Source of the DNA: Mansonella perstans
Taxonomy: Eukaryota; Nematoda; Chromadorea; Rhabditida; Onchocercidae
Direction of reading: 5' to 3'
Length of the DNA stretch: 64,000 nt
NCBI GenBank assembly: GCA_037074765.1
Contig: JBAMDO010000193.1
Location: forward strand, 41,826-105,825
Below the pieces are notes generated by a model. That model was not told where the DNA came from. It made no database searches and saw nothing but the letters and a program-made list of their open reading frames with translations. The position numbers were made by a program, and so were the translations under genes. How positions within the stretch are numbered: position 1 is the first letter of the stretch; every line of letters begins with the position of its first letter. Of the stretch, positions 40,454-60,700 are shown piece by piece.

Positions 40454-41647
40454 ATGACAATAATTAGTCGGAGGTTGTTACGTCTATTAGCGCAGGTGCA
40501 TTGTGCAAAATCGGATGTTATAGCTTCAAAAGATATCACACCAGCAAACGCTGTATATGATGAAGTTACGCATACCGGCCAGGTAACCATTTAGTTGAAA
40601 GTGCAAATCATTCCTAGTGAGTACATTAATATTCGGTTCATAGTGGACATGTGATTTAGTTAAGTGTTTTTTCTTCCTTTTTTTTTTTAAGAAAGCATTG
40701 GAAAATTCCTTTCTGAAAAAGTATGTTAGAACTTGCGAACTTGCAAATCAGCATTTTATCATTATAAGATGGCTTAATAAACAAAACTTCAAAAAAGTAT
40801 TTGATTTGAAAAGAAAAGATAAGCAGATAATGTTAGATCGATTAATCGAACATTTTCAGTTTTTATTTTTTAAACTTTTGTATAATTCAATGAGTGCCGT
40901 GTTAACAGGCATGGGATCAAGCCGATCATCGAAATGTAAGATTTATGAGAATACAGAAACAAGTAAATCCAAATTTTGCACAAAAACTAATTGCTGAAAT
41001 TCCACCAATTGAAACAAACGAACGTATCGTATTCTGTGATGGTGGTCATTCGGCATTAGGTCATCCACGTATATATATTAAATTGGTTAGTGACTTTTAA
41101 ATTATTGATAGTGCTTTTACATACATAATACTATACTATTTGGAAAGAGCATCATATTATATCTTTGCATACATTAGGCTCTTTTCAAGCACTATAAGCA
41201 GACAAAATAAAGTTTTCTGTAACTGTTCCAATAAATTTACTTCCTTCTCTTATTTTAACAATACTTTGATACTAGACAGAAATATTGATTGGACTTTTAG
41301 TAGGACGGATTTCGCATTCCTCAATAAAGTTTAGGCAAATGCGTAGACATAATGTAATAATCGGGGCGTCTCTCAAATAATGGTTGACAAAAAGGAAATA
41401 GAAAAGCTTATTGTTTGACTGATCGACAAGTACCATGTGATGAAGATAATAATGAATGGAGCAAATTCGAACTTATAAGGGTGTTATAGAGCGTACTAGA
41501 TGTTTAATATTTAAGCAAAGTAGAAATAGTAAACAATCTTTCCAGGATAAACCTGGCAATCATGCATGTGGTTATTGTGGACAACGTTTCGTCAATACTC
41601 ATTTCACTCAAGGCAGTGATCATGATATCAATCATCTTGTAACATAA
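40454..41647 (+). CDS. NDUFS6: NADH dehydrogenase iron-sulfur protein 6, mitochondrial (complex I)
   Basis: An accessory subunit of respiratory complex I that carries a zinc ion and is needed for late assembly of the enzyme on the matrix side of the inner mitochondrial membrane. Three exons, 40454-40582, 40909-41085 and 41546-41647, all phase 0 with GT-AG introns, give 135 residues, against about 124 in human. The N terminus (MTIISRRLLRLLAQ) is a basic amphipathic stretch typical of a mitochondrial presequence. The zf-CHCC signature is complete: the Cys of FCDGG, the His of GHPRIYIKL, and the CxxC in HACGYCGQRF. The ATG is the first one after a likely trans-splice acceptor at 40,439. An AATAAA follows the stop by about 95 nt. 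It is a single isolated gene; the nearest neighbour is PRP4 kinase, convergent, 1.6 kb away. Confidence 0.96.
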
Positions 41648-41739
41648 ACATTGATTTTTTTCGAACACTTGTAAATTATCCCTAAGTCTTGTTTGTAGCT
41701 TATGATAGCTTTTGTATATAAGTTTGACATCTGTAAGCG

Positions 41740-41745
41740 AATAAA
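41740..41745 (+). terminator. Poly(A) signal AATAAA of NDUFS6
   Basis: A canonical AATAAA hexamer about 95 nt after the NDUFS6 stop codon, the usual distance for a short nematode 3' UTR. Confidence 0.6.
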
Positions 41746-43257
41746 ATAGAACCCTAACTTTCGATCTTTCTACTTCTGCTATAGTACACAGATACTGAAT
41801 CGATAGCCTATTTTGCCGCAAAGATCGTCGATAATTGTAACTGTCTAGTTATAATTGCCTATTCGGTAAGATGATGACCTTCGTATGTCCCTTTATATTT
41901 TCGAAAATATCTATTTGTCGGCCATATTTTGCCTGTTTAAAGGTTGTCCCAATGAGACAACTTTTGTGCATGATTTGCAAAGGATAAATTAACTTACAAA
42001 TGTTTGAAATTTTGATCATAAGTAAGCTTTCATATTTTATTATACATTTAAGGCAAAACAGTATAAAATTCATTGAACAGATCAAGTAGTAGTAGCAATA
42101 TACGAAACAATCAAAACTCCAAAAAGATGTATGTATCTCCAAATGGTACAAAGTAGCGAACATCTCATTTCTACTACTTCATCTTGTACGCTTATTCTTT
42201 TGGGAAGAATGGATGGATGAAAAAAGTTAACTTCACCGTAAAGCATCATCAACAGTCCTTAAATCACCGTAAAAACCATCATCTATGAGCCTCTTATAAT
42301 ATGTACAAATTTAAACACTTTCCTTCTTCCTTGCAAAAAGCAAACTTTGTTATAGTTTGCCATGCTTCATTTGATGATAAACTGATCGCCACAAAACAAA
42401 TTATTCAATATTATCAATACAAATCATGCAATAAAACCAAACTAAACTGTATAATAACTGTAATTTGGAACAAAAAATGGAACAAAATAAACATGAAAAG
42501 TTATCGTCTTCAAGGCGTGCATAAAAAATTTGCAGAAATGGACCCTTTTAGTGCAAATATAGAGTGATACAATGAAAAAGGAATTTCAACCTTTTTGCTT
42601 CACCATGTACTATGTGATAAAGAAAATGTAGAAATGACGGAAAAAAATTCGCAGAATGCCGTGAAAAAATATCAAGCTTCTTATTTCCAGTAATAAAACT
42701 TAACTTGTCATTTTACCTAAATAAGTGAAACAGTAAAAGTACTATCTTAGAATGCAGTTTCTCAAGGAAATTAATCCTACGTTAGAACAGATGCTATTTT
42801 GCTAATGCAAAATATATTTTTTAAACAAATACAAAAGTGGCAAATTGCCTATTTATAATATGTATTAAAAAAATACCCCATACTCTTTAATTATCTTTGC
42901 TACTAACTATATTGGTCATTTTTGCCTTATTCAACCAGACATTGAGAAAATGAGACGATAACTAGCTGACCAATAGGATATCCCTCAAAATGACGCCTAA
43001 AAGCTTCATTTAATTATTCATTATCTGAGGTATAAAATAAATTGAAGGGAGCATTAACATTTTTGAAAATCGAAATGCAATCAACAAATCGAAAACTAAG
43101 GAAAAAAAAAGCAGCGAAACAGCATTTTTGAGTGATTATTTCAAATTGACTGCGAAGCATTAGAAATAATCCCAGGAAAAACTTACGTAATTGAAAAACG
43201 TTGCAGGAAAAATAAAACTGAAATTCTAAAATGTCATGAATAATTCAACATTCAAAT
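41746..43257. other. Convergent intergenic region between NDUFS6 and PRP4 kinase
   Basis: About 1.5 kb holding the 3' ends of both genes. Short open frames occur on both strands, but none shows a family motif or splice-consistent extension, so none is called a gene. Confidence 0.6.
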
Positions 43258-49912
<6,655 letters not shown>

Positions 49913-49927
49913 CTGATGAATAAATTT
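49913..49927 (-). other. Likely spliced-leader acceptor of PRP4 kinase
   Basis: On the minus strand a TTTATTCATCAG acceptor abuts the PRP4 kinase ATG with no spacing. AG directly before ATG is common at nematode trans-splice sites. The first visible exon otherwise has no upstream coding partner. A conventional 5' UTR intron is the alternative. Confidence 0.5.
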
Positions 49928-50328
49928 AGTTAGTGAGGACAATTCAATGATATGAACTATACGAACTGAGAGAAGCAATTCACAACGCTGGCATGAAACA
50001 AACAGAATGAACCAAATCGGTCAAATCGGGCTGATTGCTTTCACTAATCAAACTTGATTAATTGAATCAAACTTTACTTGCTGGCCAGGATGTCTTACAC
50101 AAATTTGTTTTTAGTTTTATTTTCTATCAACTAATTTTTGCTTGAGTGGTTCCAACAAATCTAGAACAGCTTCTCATGTTACTTTAATGTCTAAAATTCT
50201 CAGCGGTTTCTGATATCAAAATTTAAAACCTGCCAAATGCAAAATGGAAATTTGGAGTTTGAAAAAATATGAAAGCTAATATAAACAATGTTATCAGTGA
50301 TGAGCAATCTTTGTTCGAAAAAATTTTC

Positions 50329-50354
50329 AAAAAAAAAAAAAAAAAAAAAAAAAA
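50329..50354 (+). repeat. A-run, 26 bp
   Basis: An uninterrupted A-run upstream of PRP4 kinase. Confidence 0.95.
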
Positions 50355-51574
50355 CTTCGCTTGGGTCATTTGCCATTATTACTAGTCAGGATGAGCAATA
50401 AAAAATAGAGAAAATAAAAAAAAAGAAAATAAATAAATGAAAACAGAAAAAAAGAACAAACAGTCAGCATTTTGCAATTTTCTAATGTTTTAAACTAATT
50501 ATATGTTCCGCCAAATACCATATTTCCTCATTTTTCTGTCGTTTATGCATGTGTCGAAATTAGACGACAAAAAGACAGATATGATCATGTTTAATACCTT
50601 CTTCTTCTTTTCACGTAACTTAAGTTGGGTTAAAGCTCAATTAAACAGGGATAAAAAACCGCACATTAATAAAGACAGCATATGACCAAAACGCTGTCAC
50701 AGTAACAACAAAAATAAAGGAAAAAGGGAAGAAAACGCTTTCATACATACACCTTATGCGCTGCATTTCCCTTAGTTTCCGTTTCGATACCACAACAAAC
50801 ACGGCCGACCGTCAATTTAGAACGCGTCCTTTGCTTCTGAAAGCTCTTTTTGTTTATTTTCTTCGATACCCATGAATGGTTGATTTTTACGTAAATGAAA
50901 GAAAAACATTTTCATGCATGTGCACAATTTCATCGCTTCTACTTTAAGAGAATATTTAACAATTGACAGCTATAAACAAATAGTAAGGAAGAAAAAACAT
51001 TACAGTATGTTTTTGTTTCCTTTTTTAAAAAGCAATTTCTATGTTGAAATTTAAAAATCTTTCTCTTTGGTTAAAAGATTTTTTCCGAATACAAAAAATT
51101 CTTTCTTCTATTACAAAAATTTAATGAAACCTAAAAATTAAATGAAATTGAGAAGGCGGCTGTAACAATTTCCGCTTGATAAAATCAATAATGATAACAA
51201 CAACTACTATAACAAGAATAATAACAGTTCGATAGGTGCTTACGGTGGTGACCGCGCAATATAATAACTTGAGATGAATCATCTGAAAATTTGACAATTA
51301 AAAAAACATCGCCATGTCACGCATTCGCTTACGTACGTTGCTTCAATAATCAATTGAGTGACAAAATGTGTGCCAGTTGTCAAGATAATTTTGTATAATG
51401 CCAATCTTCATAATCGTTCTAACAGCATTAAAATTGCCTTACATGACTATTGAGAATTTCCGGAAGAAGTGATTGTCAAAAATACCTTTCCAAACCGCGT
51501 AAAACAAAATCAATTTGATAGTACACTTAGTTAATGACAGTATTCTTTCACCAAAGTATTTATGTTTCGGTGAC

Positions 51575-51601
51575 AAAAAAAAAAAAAAAAAAAAAAAAAA
51601 A
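51575..51601 (+). repeat. A-run, 27 bp
   Basis: An uninterrupted A-run in the PRP4 kinase-RBM5 intergenic region. Confidence 0.95.
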
Positions 51602-52281
51602 CTCGCCAAAACTGTCATGCTGAAACAAACGAGGCAATGCAGATTGAAACCTTCTACATCTGTCCGCTCGAACAAAAAAAACAAAATTTTTAGCAACTTT
51701 CTCAGTTTCTTAACTTTCGGAAAAATAAACAACCAGTATCATTATAGCTCACTAACCTGAAGCTTTCATAAGTACCAAACCATAAACAAGGTAACATACA
51801 ATTAGTATACCTCGAAAATGTTTTCGGCTACCTACGGCAAATGCATTGGAAAATCCCAATACATCGAATTTCATTAAAGACTGAACTAAAAGCAAAAGCT
51901 TTGCTACCGGCAATCCTTGGTTAATTGGAACATTCTGTTCCGTTGCGCTTTTCGCTCACTCCTGCTATTATACATCCTTATCAATCTGTTACTTCTCATA
52001 TTTCTCTAAGGTTCTTTTCCTGAGAACGAAAAACCGGTTCAGCTTGGGTAAATTCAAAGACCTGCCAAATTAATGAAAAGTTACCTACAAAAATGCTTGA
52101 ACAAAATGTCGACTACATAAAAAATGAACGTTTCACAGTCCGACAATAAATCATTCAATATAACGACAGTTACACTCAACGAGCATTTATCTCGTCGAAG
52201 TTCCTTCTGCTATAAAATATTTCAATATTTTCAACAACAATGCCATGCTTATTCAATTTCTTCCTATCAAAATACTGAATC

Positions 52282-52308
52282 AAAAAAAAAAAAAAAAAAA
52301 AAAAAAAA
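52282..52308 (+). repeat. A-run, 27 bp
   Basis: An uninterrupted A-run in the PRP4 kinase-RBM5 intergenic region. A shorter run of about 17 A lies near 52,815. Confidence 0.95.
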
Positions 52309-53807
52309 CAAATTTACCGATCGGTCGAGAATAAGAAACTTTGTGCATGTAAGAGACAAACGGAAGGATGAGTATTGCTGAACAACAAACTGCATATGAC
52401 AAAGTATCCCCAATGTCGGTAAAAAGTATATTTCCAGCTAAATCAGTCATTAAATTTAAATCAGACAAGTAGTTAAGAGTTCACACAAGTAGTTAACAAC
52501 TAGAACTAGTAATTTTTCAGAAACCATCAAGCGCCCAACTTTTAGGCTATGGTAAACGAATAACAAATTTTGCTTAGAAAGAACAACTACCATAGCAATA
52601 CAAAAGTCTTAATTAAATTTCAAAAACTATCAGGCAGTTCTGAATGTATTAAACAAACGAAATGCTCTCAAACGATAACTTGTTTGGAAAAATTTCTCCC
52701 GTTTCACACTCAATTAATGAATATATAACACGTCTCTAAAACATATTTTTTAAAAAAAAAAAGTTTTTAAAGATAATCGAAGTACGGATTTCATCAAATT
52801 TTCTATTCGATCGAAAAAAAAAAAAAAAAACTGGAAGATAAGAAAATTCTGCAACACAATTCACAAGGAGAGAGAGAGAGAAAAATAATGCACGTTTTAT
52901 TTTTGAAAGGAAAGAAATTTCCAACTAATTATAAGCACAAACAAAAGAATAACCCTTCAAAAGTATAAAATAAAATGGTTAAATTAAAATGACCGTTGAA
53001 AACATTCAAAAAACATTGGAATGGACAAATGGCCATTCAATGATAACAACGTTGAATACGTGCAAAATATCAAATTTGAGAATTTACCAAGTAGATCGAT
53101 TAGTACTCAGCTGAATTAACCTATAAATCCTGAGAAAAAAGTACCAACGTTGTTAGCATCACCCACTGCCCAAGAATTGTTACGTACCAAATCCGGAATG
53201 CTTATGCAGCTATCTGTTACAATAACCAACAAAACGCAGCCCTCACAAAAAATCTAATCTGGACTGAATGCAAAACAATAAACCCATTCATTTGAAAATT
53301 TCAATAAAATCAACGTAGAAGAGTGAATTTTGATTCATGATATAATACGAAGTTTTTTAAATTTTAAAACTTAGAAGTTGGGAAAATATTGTAATATTGG
53401 AAAATAAATATTAATTTACATAATGTTCATGTACTTGCTTTAAGTGTTGAAATGTATTTGCAGATTTTCAAAATGGAATCCTAAAAGATACGGAAAAATT
53501 TGACAGCAAGAATAATTTAGTCAAGGATGACTTCAACTATAATAATAGTAGTAATAAAACAAATCCAATGCAAAATTTGTGAAATTTGGCACAGTTTTTC
53601 TCATTTGAACACAATTTTCATTATTCTTTTGAGTGTTTGATTACCAACGAAGCAATCATCATCCAGTTTCATGATCTATCTTCCCGGAACTCGAGTCATT
53701 GGTGACTATTTGACAATGGATGGTGCGAAATTCGTTTTGAAAAAACACTACAGTAATTTATTGCAAAAATCTGATTAAAGTATTCCAAGTGATAATCTAA
53801 GGATGAT

Positions 53808-53921
53808 GAATGATTATTTCACCATAGGAAATTTCATTATCGGTAAAATATCAAAAGACGGATACGAATGATTATTTCACCATAGGAAATTTCATTATCG
53901 GTAAAATATCAAAAGACGGAT
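53808..53921. repeat. Near-perfect 58-bp tandem duplication
   Basis: The unit starting GAATGATTATTTCACCATAG occurs twice, at 53,808 and 53,866, with essentially no differences. It is therefore recent, or an assembly artefact. Confidence 0.9.
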
Positions 53922-54356
53922 TATATGGAAAGTTAGACCATCTAACCGTTAGGTTTTTTTGGAAATTAATTCTTGACACATCAGAAATTAAATTAACAGA
54001 TGCAAATCTGTTAACTAGTTCTTTAAATAGAACATACAGTCAGTCATTCAGTTTATATGAAATCGTATCAAAAGATGAGAATGCATGAAATAATTCGGAA
54101 AAGTTTTCAGATAAATTTAAACGGCCATTTTATCGGACATCTTTCAAGCAGTATCAGCCACATGTCTCAGTCATGCCCCAATCATAGCTGCAATTACTCA
54201 ATTACGTCTATGGCCGCATTAAATTTTGTGATCGATTAGCTTACTGCTGGATTAAAAATGGGCATGCATGCTACCCAATGATAATATGTAATAGGGCATG
54301 TAGTAGAGTGACATGTAGTGGAGTGGTGATATTATCATAGTAGTAGTAATAGTAAT

Positions 54357-54527
54357 GAGTTATAATTGATCCTTGCAGTTACTGATAATACTGATATAGT
54401 AATAATGATATAATGAGTTATAATCAGTTCTTACAGTTACTGATAATACTGATATAGTGATAATGATATAATGAGTTATAATCAGTTCTTACAGTTACTG
54501 ATAATACTGATATAGTGATAATGATAT
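54357..54527. repeat. 58-bp tandem repeat, three copies
   Basis: The unit containing TACAGTTACTGATAATACTG then GATATAGTGATAATGATA is present three times. The last two copies are almost identical and the first is diverged. It ends about 260 bp before the RBM5 start codon. Confidence 0.9.
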
Positions 54528-54788
54528 GAAGTGCAGTGGAAAGATGCAAAAAGTATTGTTGTTTAGAAAATGATGGATCATTAGGTTTAAGTGATATTGC
54601 TGAAGTAATACATTGATAAGAAATAAGTGTTAAAGGTGAAATTATCATACAGATGTTGAATTCTATAGTTGTAGAAAAAGAAAAGAATAATTAGGGCAAA
54701 TAGTCAGAATGAATTGTTGCATTATTATCTTTTGTTATTGTTATAATGGAAAAAAAAAATTTGCTAGAAAAGAGATACCATTGAAAAT

Positions 54789-57700
54789 ATGCTTCCGTTC
54801 GTTTACAGCGGTGATGGTGATCGCTGTGGTAGCTATGATAATGAAAGGTATACGATGAAATATTATTGCTTTTAATATCAATTTATCTTTAAGTAACTTT
54901 TCTATTCTTTCGAATGCGAAGGAAGAGAAGAAATTCGGAGTTTAATGATTTGTAAAAAAGAATGATTGTTAGTTTTAAATGAAAAGTAGATAATTGTGGC
55001 AAATATAAAATAACAACAACATATCCAATACATCGTTATCATTAGTGATTATGTATTTTCTAGTTTAGATTCTAGTTGTAACTAGTGAAGTTATTTTTGA
55101 AATACTAATAAAATCGTTGCAGACGTAATGATAGATATCGACGAAGTAGTTCAAGAGGCCGTTCTAGATCACGATCCTGGTCCAGAGACCGGCGACGTAA
55201 GTGGCAATAATGTTTGGTTTTTTATTATTTCTCATTTTGCATTTTTCCGTGAGGTGTAAGCATCTTTTATGAATTTAAACAAATTTAGAATTAAATTTCC
55301 GCAGGTCGAAATCGTTATTCGCGATCACGATCTTCCGGTCGAAGTCGCAGTAGAAGCCGTAGTCATACTCGCAGTTGTAGCCGTAGCAGCCATGACCGTT
55401 CGCCACGTCACGATTTCGATCGACGACGCCGTTCAATCGATAGGGACAGAGAGGTCTTTCAACCATCCAACACATTTTAATATATGCTTCACGTGAACAT
55501 TTAAATAAATAACGTCTTATTTGCGTGAATTGTATTCGAAAAAAGTGGTGATGCCATTTGGATGCGCGAAATTGTAGCCGTTTAGGAGCCACGAGAATTT
55601 TCAAGCGCACTGCCCTATTTATCATCCATGCAAGCTCAATCACAAACTGATAAATATGCATCACATACAGCGCTTTATGGACAACCACATTACAAAATCG
55701 TCATGAAAATGTTACCGACCGATTCACAGAGAGATTCGGTAAGGTTTTTTATTTTCTTTCATTATATTAACATTTTAGCAATTATTCGTCTAGCTTTCGT
55801 ATCAATTATTATTTAGATTTGCTTCAGTTTTTCTTAGTCATAGTGACGAGGTAAATGAGGGTTGGGATTGATTTTGAGAGTACCTATCAATGTTAAAGAC
55901 AGACAAAGAACTTTTGATTGCTATATATAGGTTTGTAACAAAATTTGTACTTGTAAATCCTTCAGTTTTTAGCTTAGCTTTCTGAAGTTGATGCATTTTT
56001 TATAATTTTTAGCTGATGGCACTAACAGCGCGTCAGGGCTTTCGAGTCAAGGATATTCGTATAATTCATAAAGGTAATTGTCAGTTCCTTTTTTGCTGTC
56101 AACATTTTAAAATTTTGGTGCTGTACATGTTTTGTTTTGTTTGAGTTTTTATTTTGCCTTTTTAATTTAATTATTCGTTAAATTTTTTTTGTTTGTGCAT
56201 CGGAAGACCTCTTCTCGTCCTTCTCTTAATTTCTGTCAGTAATCGACTATTTATTACGTAAATATATAGAGTTATTCTGTAGAAAATTACAGTAATTCGT
56301 ACTTCTGGAAAAGGGTTCACTTAAAATGCTGTCGAATTTGTAAAGTTATCTTATTAACAGTTCGAGATGATAGTACGTCGATTCTGAATCGGATGTAGGA
56401 AATAGCTAAATTCGGAAAGAAATTAATACAGTGACTGAATGGATGGCTGAACCGGAGATTTTAAATTTCCGATGCTGGGCATCGTTATGTTGAGCGTGAA
56501 CATATATTAGGATAGAGATCCAAGCACATCCTGTATCTAACGTATATGTCATTAATTGATATTAGTAACATACAGTCAAGAAATGGAGCTTGAATATAGA
56601 TTAGGATAAAGATCCAAACGTACTGTATATCTAACTTATATGTCATTAATTGATATTAGTAATATATAGTCAAGAAATAGGCATTATTGAAATACAGTCT
56701 AGAAAAAAGTGACGAGCAGTGTCGTGAATATTCCATCCAGACGAAGGAAAGTATCGTGGATTTCAAATCCTGAATCTTTCATTGTCATTAACTTGTTGCA
56801 ATAACTACAGGTCCAGACCGTTGTTTCGGATTCGTGGAATTCGGAGATGTGAATAGCGCACAAGCTTGGATGGAATACAACAAGGTCGAACACTGTATAT
56901 ATAATTTTTATCCGTAGAGAAACTGCAAGTTTTTATCCCCCTTAGCGAATGGCTTTGACCTAGTTTTGTAGTTTATAAAGATGCAAAGGTGGTAGTTCTC
57001 TTGTTAGTAGGTTATTTCCGGAGAAAAATCCTGAAAGCACACGAAATGTTTGTGTGCTTATTGAGGAATTCTTCCAGGATCGGTTAACGTTTTTACGCGT
57101 TGAACGACCATTTTCAGCACTTTTTTCTCTTGGGTATTGTTATGCCCGTCATTTTCATCCCTTCCACAAATTTCGAAACGACAATTAGTTACTATATCCT
57201 TACGAGCGTGTCAAATACGTGGAAGTAGAAACCGTGCAAATCGTGTTTCAGGTCATGCGGTTGTATTCATCTCCATTTTTAAATGATTTCACTTTTTTCA
57301 GGGAACTTTATTACTGGATGACGGACGACCTGTTAAATTAGAGTATTCACGTTATGATAGTCTGGATGGACGATCATCGGGTCTGTCTGGTTCGGGTGAT
57401 TGGATGTGTGCAAAAGTATATATTTATGTGATTTATAGAGCATGAATTACCTTGTATTTCTTATCTCTTCTTCTTTCTGACAAAAATTAAACTTCGAAAT
57501 TTTTGGATTTTCGTGTACATCACAAATGCTTTATTTTACAGTGCACTATAAAAAATTTCAAAAACCGTGGAGCATGTTTCAAATGCAATTTAACGCGGAT
57601 GGAATCAGATGGTTTGACCAGGAAGGGCTACGCTGCGATTGGTGTTGCAAAGTGTGATAGTGAGTTCTACTCTTGTCTTTGCAAAACTGTGCAGAAATAG

Positions 57701-60700
57701 TTTTTGTTCTTATTGGGATCGAAGTTTAAGTAAAAATCAGTTGAAATCAGATTTTAAAATCATATCAAGAAATGTGATCTAAATATTTTTTTTGAAGCAG
57801 AATTATGATTTAGCTGTTATGAAGAAACTATTTTTAGCTCTTTTACTGCGTGAAATACCGTTAAATTGTACAGAAGCGAAAATTCAAGCAGAAATGAATC
57901 GAATATCTTCATTGGACGTTTTACGTGTTCATATTGCTGAATCAGGTCTTTATGCCTACGTCCAAATGCGTAGTGCTGATGATGCAGAAAGAATTATGCT
58001 AACACTGAACAAGATACCCTTACTTATCGATGGTTGTGCAGGTAAACTTCATGATGTTTTTCATTATCTAATAAAAAAAATGTGAGCTGTAATTGATATG
58101 ATTTCGAATTTTTTCGTGGAAGTGCATAACCTATATGCTATGGCATGTTTTTTTCTTCCGATTTTTTTATGTTCGAAACAAAAAAAAAACTGTAAATTTC
58201 AGTGATGGTTACTTATTCGAGGTTGCCATTAAATACAGTACTGTCAACAACAGCAGCAACCGAATCAATGCAGAAAACAGCCGAGCGTATTAACCAGTTG
58301 CCTGCCTTTAGACCAACAGCTGGATCAAGTAATAGTTATATATAACTGGACTGTTTTAACTTGTAAAAAAAATTTTAAGATTTCAATTTTTTACTCTCCA
58401 GGCTGTTTTATTCTATAGCACTTTATTAATCTATAGCACTTTTCACTTTTAAATCCAAGCTGTTATAATTTCGTTTAATATTAAAACTAGGTCAATTTAG
58501 TTCAAGTTTTCTTTCTCAGGTGGTAATGCTGGTGTAGAAGCAGCGCAGTTGGCAATCGCAAAGGCACAACTGATTCGGCAAATGACGAATTCAATGATGA
58601 CTACCGGTGATACGGTTTGCAAACATTTTTTCCTGTTTTCAGACATCTGCTTTTCTTCGTAATTTAAGTTTTAGTGGGTATTTAAATTCATATTTTAAAG
58701 AAATTCGAACAAAAGAACCCTTGTGAAGTAATTCGAAAATTATTGAGACAATTCAATGATTTGAGTGGGTAAATGTTTGAATGGTTGCGTTTTGCTGCTT
58801 GCTATCCTCTTATGAAGGGGACTGTCCCATCAATTTAAGCTATTTCACTTGGTTCATCTCAGATGGCATTTTCTGATAATTTCGATTTTTTGACTGGTTC
58901 ATTGAATGATGCTATCTTTCAATTTTATTCGAACTTGCTTGATATATCTCTAGTGATATCTTGCTCCGCCATAGTAAAGGCAGGTTTTGTAAGCCTTGTC
59001 GGCAGTAGATTTTCTTATAGCTGAAGGAAAATTTTGCTAATACTGAAAAATATAAATTTCAGGTATCACCGGCATATGCAGCAACTGTAATTCCGCCAAT
59101 TCTTAATCGACCTCCACCACCATTACCTCACGAGGCAAATTTTGTTGTTACCGATTATTTCAAAGATGAAGCTTCAGCAGATAGGAATTTTGTATTTGTC
59201 GATGATATAACCAATCAGGTATGATTATTGCCGTGAAGTACGAGTTTTTGATTTCACTTGTGATTCATTTAATTTAATATTAATCAAAATTGCGAGTGCT
59301 AATTGCTAATCTCTTATGAAAAATCTTTTTCTTGTTTCGACTCTTTACTTTTTACAGGATGCACAAGCTGTTCCATCTGGTGGTGGCGTACAAATGTCGC
59401 AAGCGTCTTACGCCGGGCCACAGATCAAAGGAGCCGCGGATTTAGGCTTTGTGGAAACACCTTGGGGACGTTACAAGAAATATCGTACGTATTTTTTTAC
59501 TTTAGCAGTTTTAAAAATATTCAAGCTTCTAAGTAAGGTTATTCCTACTGAGTTAAAGTCATTCAAATAATCAGACTTTATTTTCATAGGTGCACCAAAT
59601 CCAACTATATATCAGTTTGAACCATCCTCCGGATTATATTATGACCCAACTACTGGTCTATATTATGACAGCAATTCGCAGTACTATTGGGATGCTAATG
59701 CACAGAAATGGAATAGTTGGAACGCAGCATATCAAACATATGTACCGTGTGATTTGTTATCCCGGCAAACTGGGGCAGATCAAGGTACGCTAAATTCTTG
59801 ACTCGTTTCAGTGTCGAATAGAGCTCTTATTTCATGAAAAAAATTTGGACGAAATTTCAATTTTAGATAATCCTTTTTCAGAAGTTGTGGCTAACAATGG
59901 AAGTAAAAGCGAAAATGTCGAGAAAAATACAGGAGATGAGAAGGAAGAACCAAAAAAAGAGGCAATTTTGTTCTAATGTTCTAATGTTTGTTTGGAATTT
60001 AAAACTTCATGGCGGGAAACTTCTGGCGACTTTTTTTTGAGTCATCTCTTGAGAATATTAAGAGATTCTCATTTTGTTGAAAATAAAGTCGGATTTTTGC
60101 CTATTTTTAGCCTCAAAAGTCTGCGAAGGATATTGCACGAGAAATGGCACGTTGGGCTAAGAAACAAAGTAAGGTGTTATTAGCCGTCAAAGCACCTCCG
60201 AAATTGGAAACTACATCACCTTTAGTAACTGCTGCCAAGCCAAAAACAACTACCATCGAACCAACTGCTGATCTTACGTATAAAATGCTTGAGAAGACAA
60301 GTGTTAGCAAGATTTTCCACTTTTTTTTTTCATTTAGTACTTCGGAATATTTTTGGGATTTAGTGGTAGATTTGGGAATTCGATAAGTTGAAATTGCATT
60401 AATTGCAGAATCCGTTCGGGTCCTTCAGTGATGATGATGAAGAAGAAGTGATACCACCAGCAGCAAAGATTGCAGCAGTTGGTGTGGGTCGTTTAGCAAT
60501 GAACAGTAAAGGTGAAAATCGTTTGATGCAGCATGCAGTTGATTTACCACCGCCTTCAGTTGTCGATCCGGTCGTTATTCCACCGGTCAAGGCGTATGTT
60601 TTCTTACATTCAGTGTATCTCATTTTGGTGCTTCAGTTTATCTTAGATGCTCCATTTTTTTTTTAAGAACAGCAGGAAATTTATATCTTAAAAACATTAC

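Larger units (their letters stand above)
49928..54788. other. Divergent intergenic region between PRP4 kinase and RBM5
   Basis: About 4.9 kb upstream of both genes, so promoters of both should lie here. It holds three long A-runs, two tandem duplications, and a GC-richer patch at about 50,740-50,860 that could be a 5' UTR exon or promoter of PRP4 kinase. No coding exon was found. Confidence 0.6.

Noticed and set aside
42301..42567. 88-codon plus-strand frame between NDUFS6 and PRP4 kinase
   Set aside because: No recognisable domain, no acceptor or donor continuing it, and location in the 3' flanks of two convergent genes.
55275..55688. 137-codon minus-strand frame
   Set aside because: Antisense to RBM5 exons 3 and 4, which are firmly placed by phase and homology.
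57792..58085. Alternative RBM5 start or exon boundary at AAGCAG|AATTATG
   Set aside because: That acceptor would shift the frame. The acceptor at 57,837 restores phase and gives CDTLLLREIP, matching the family RRM2 start.
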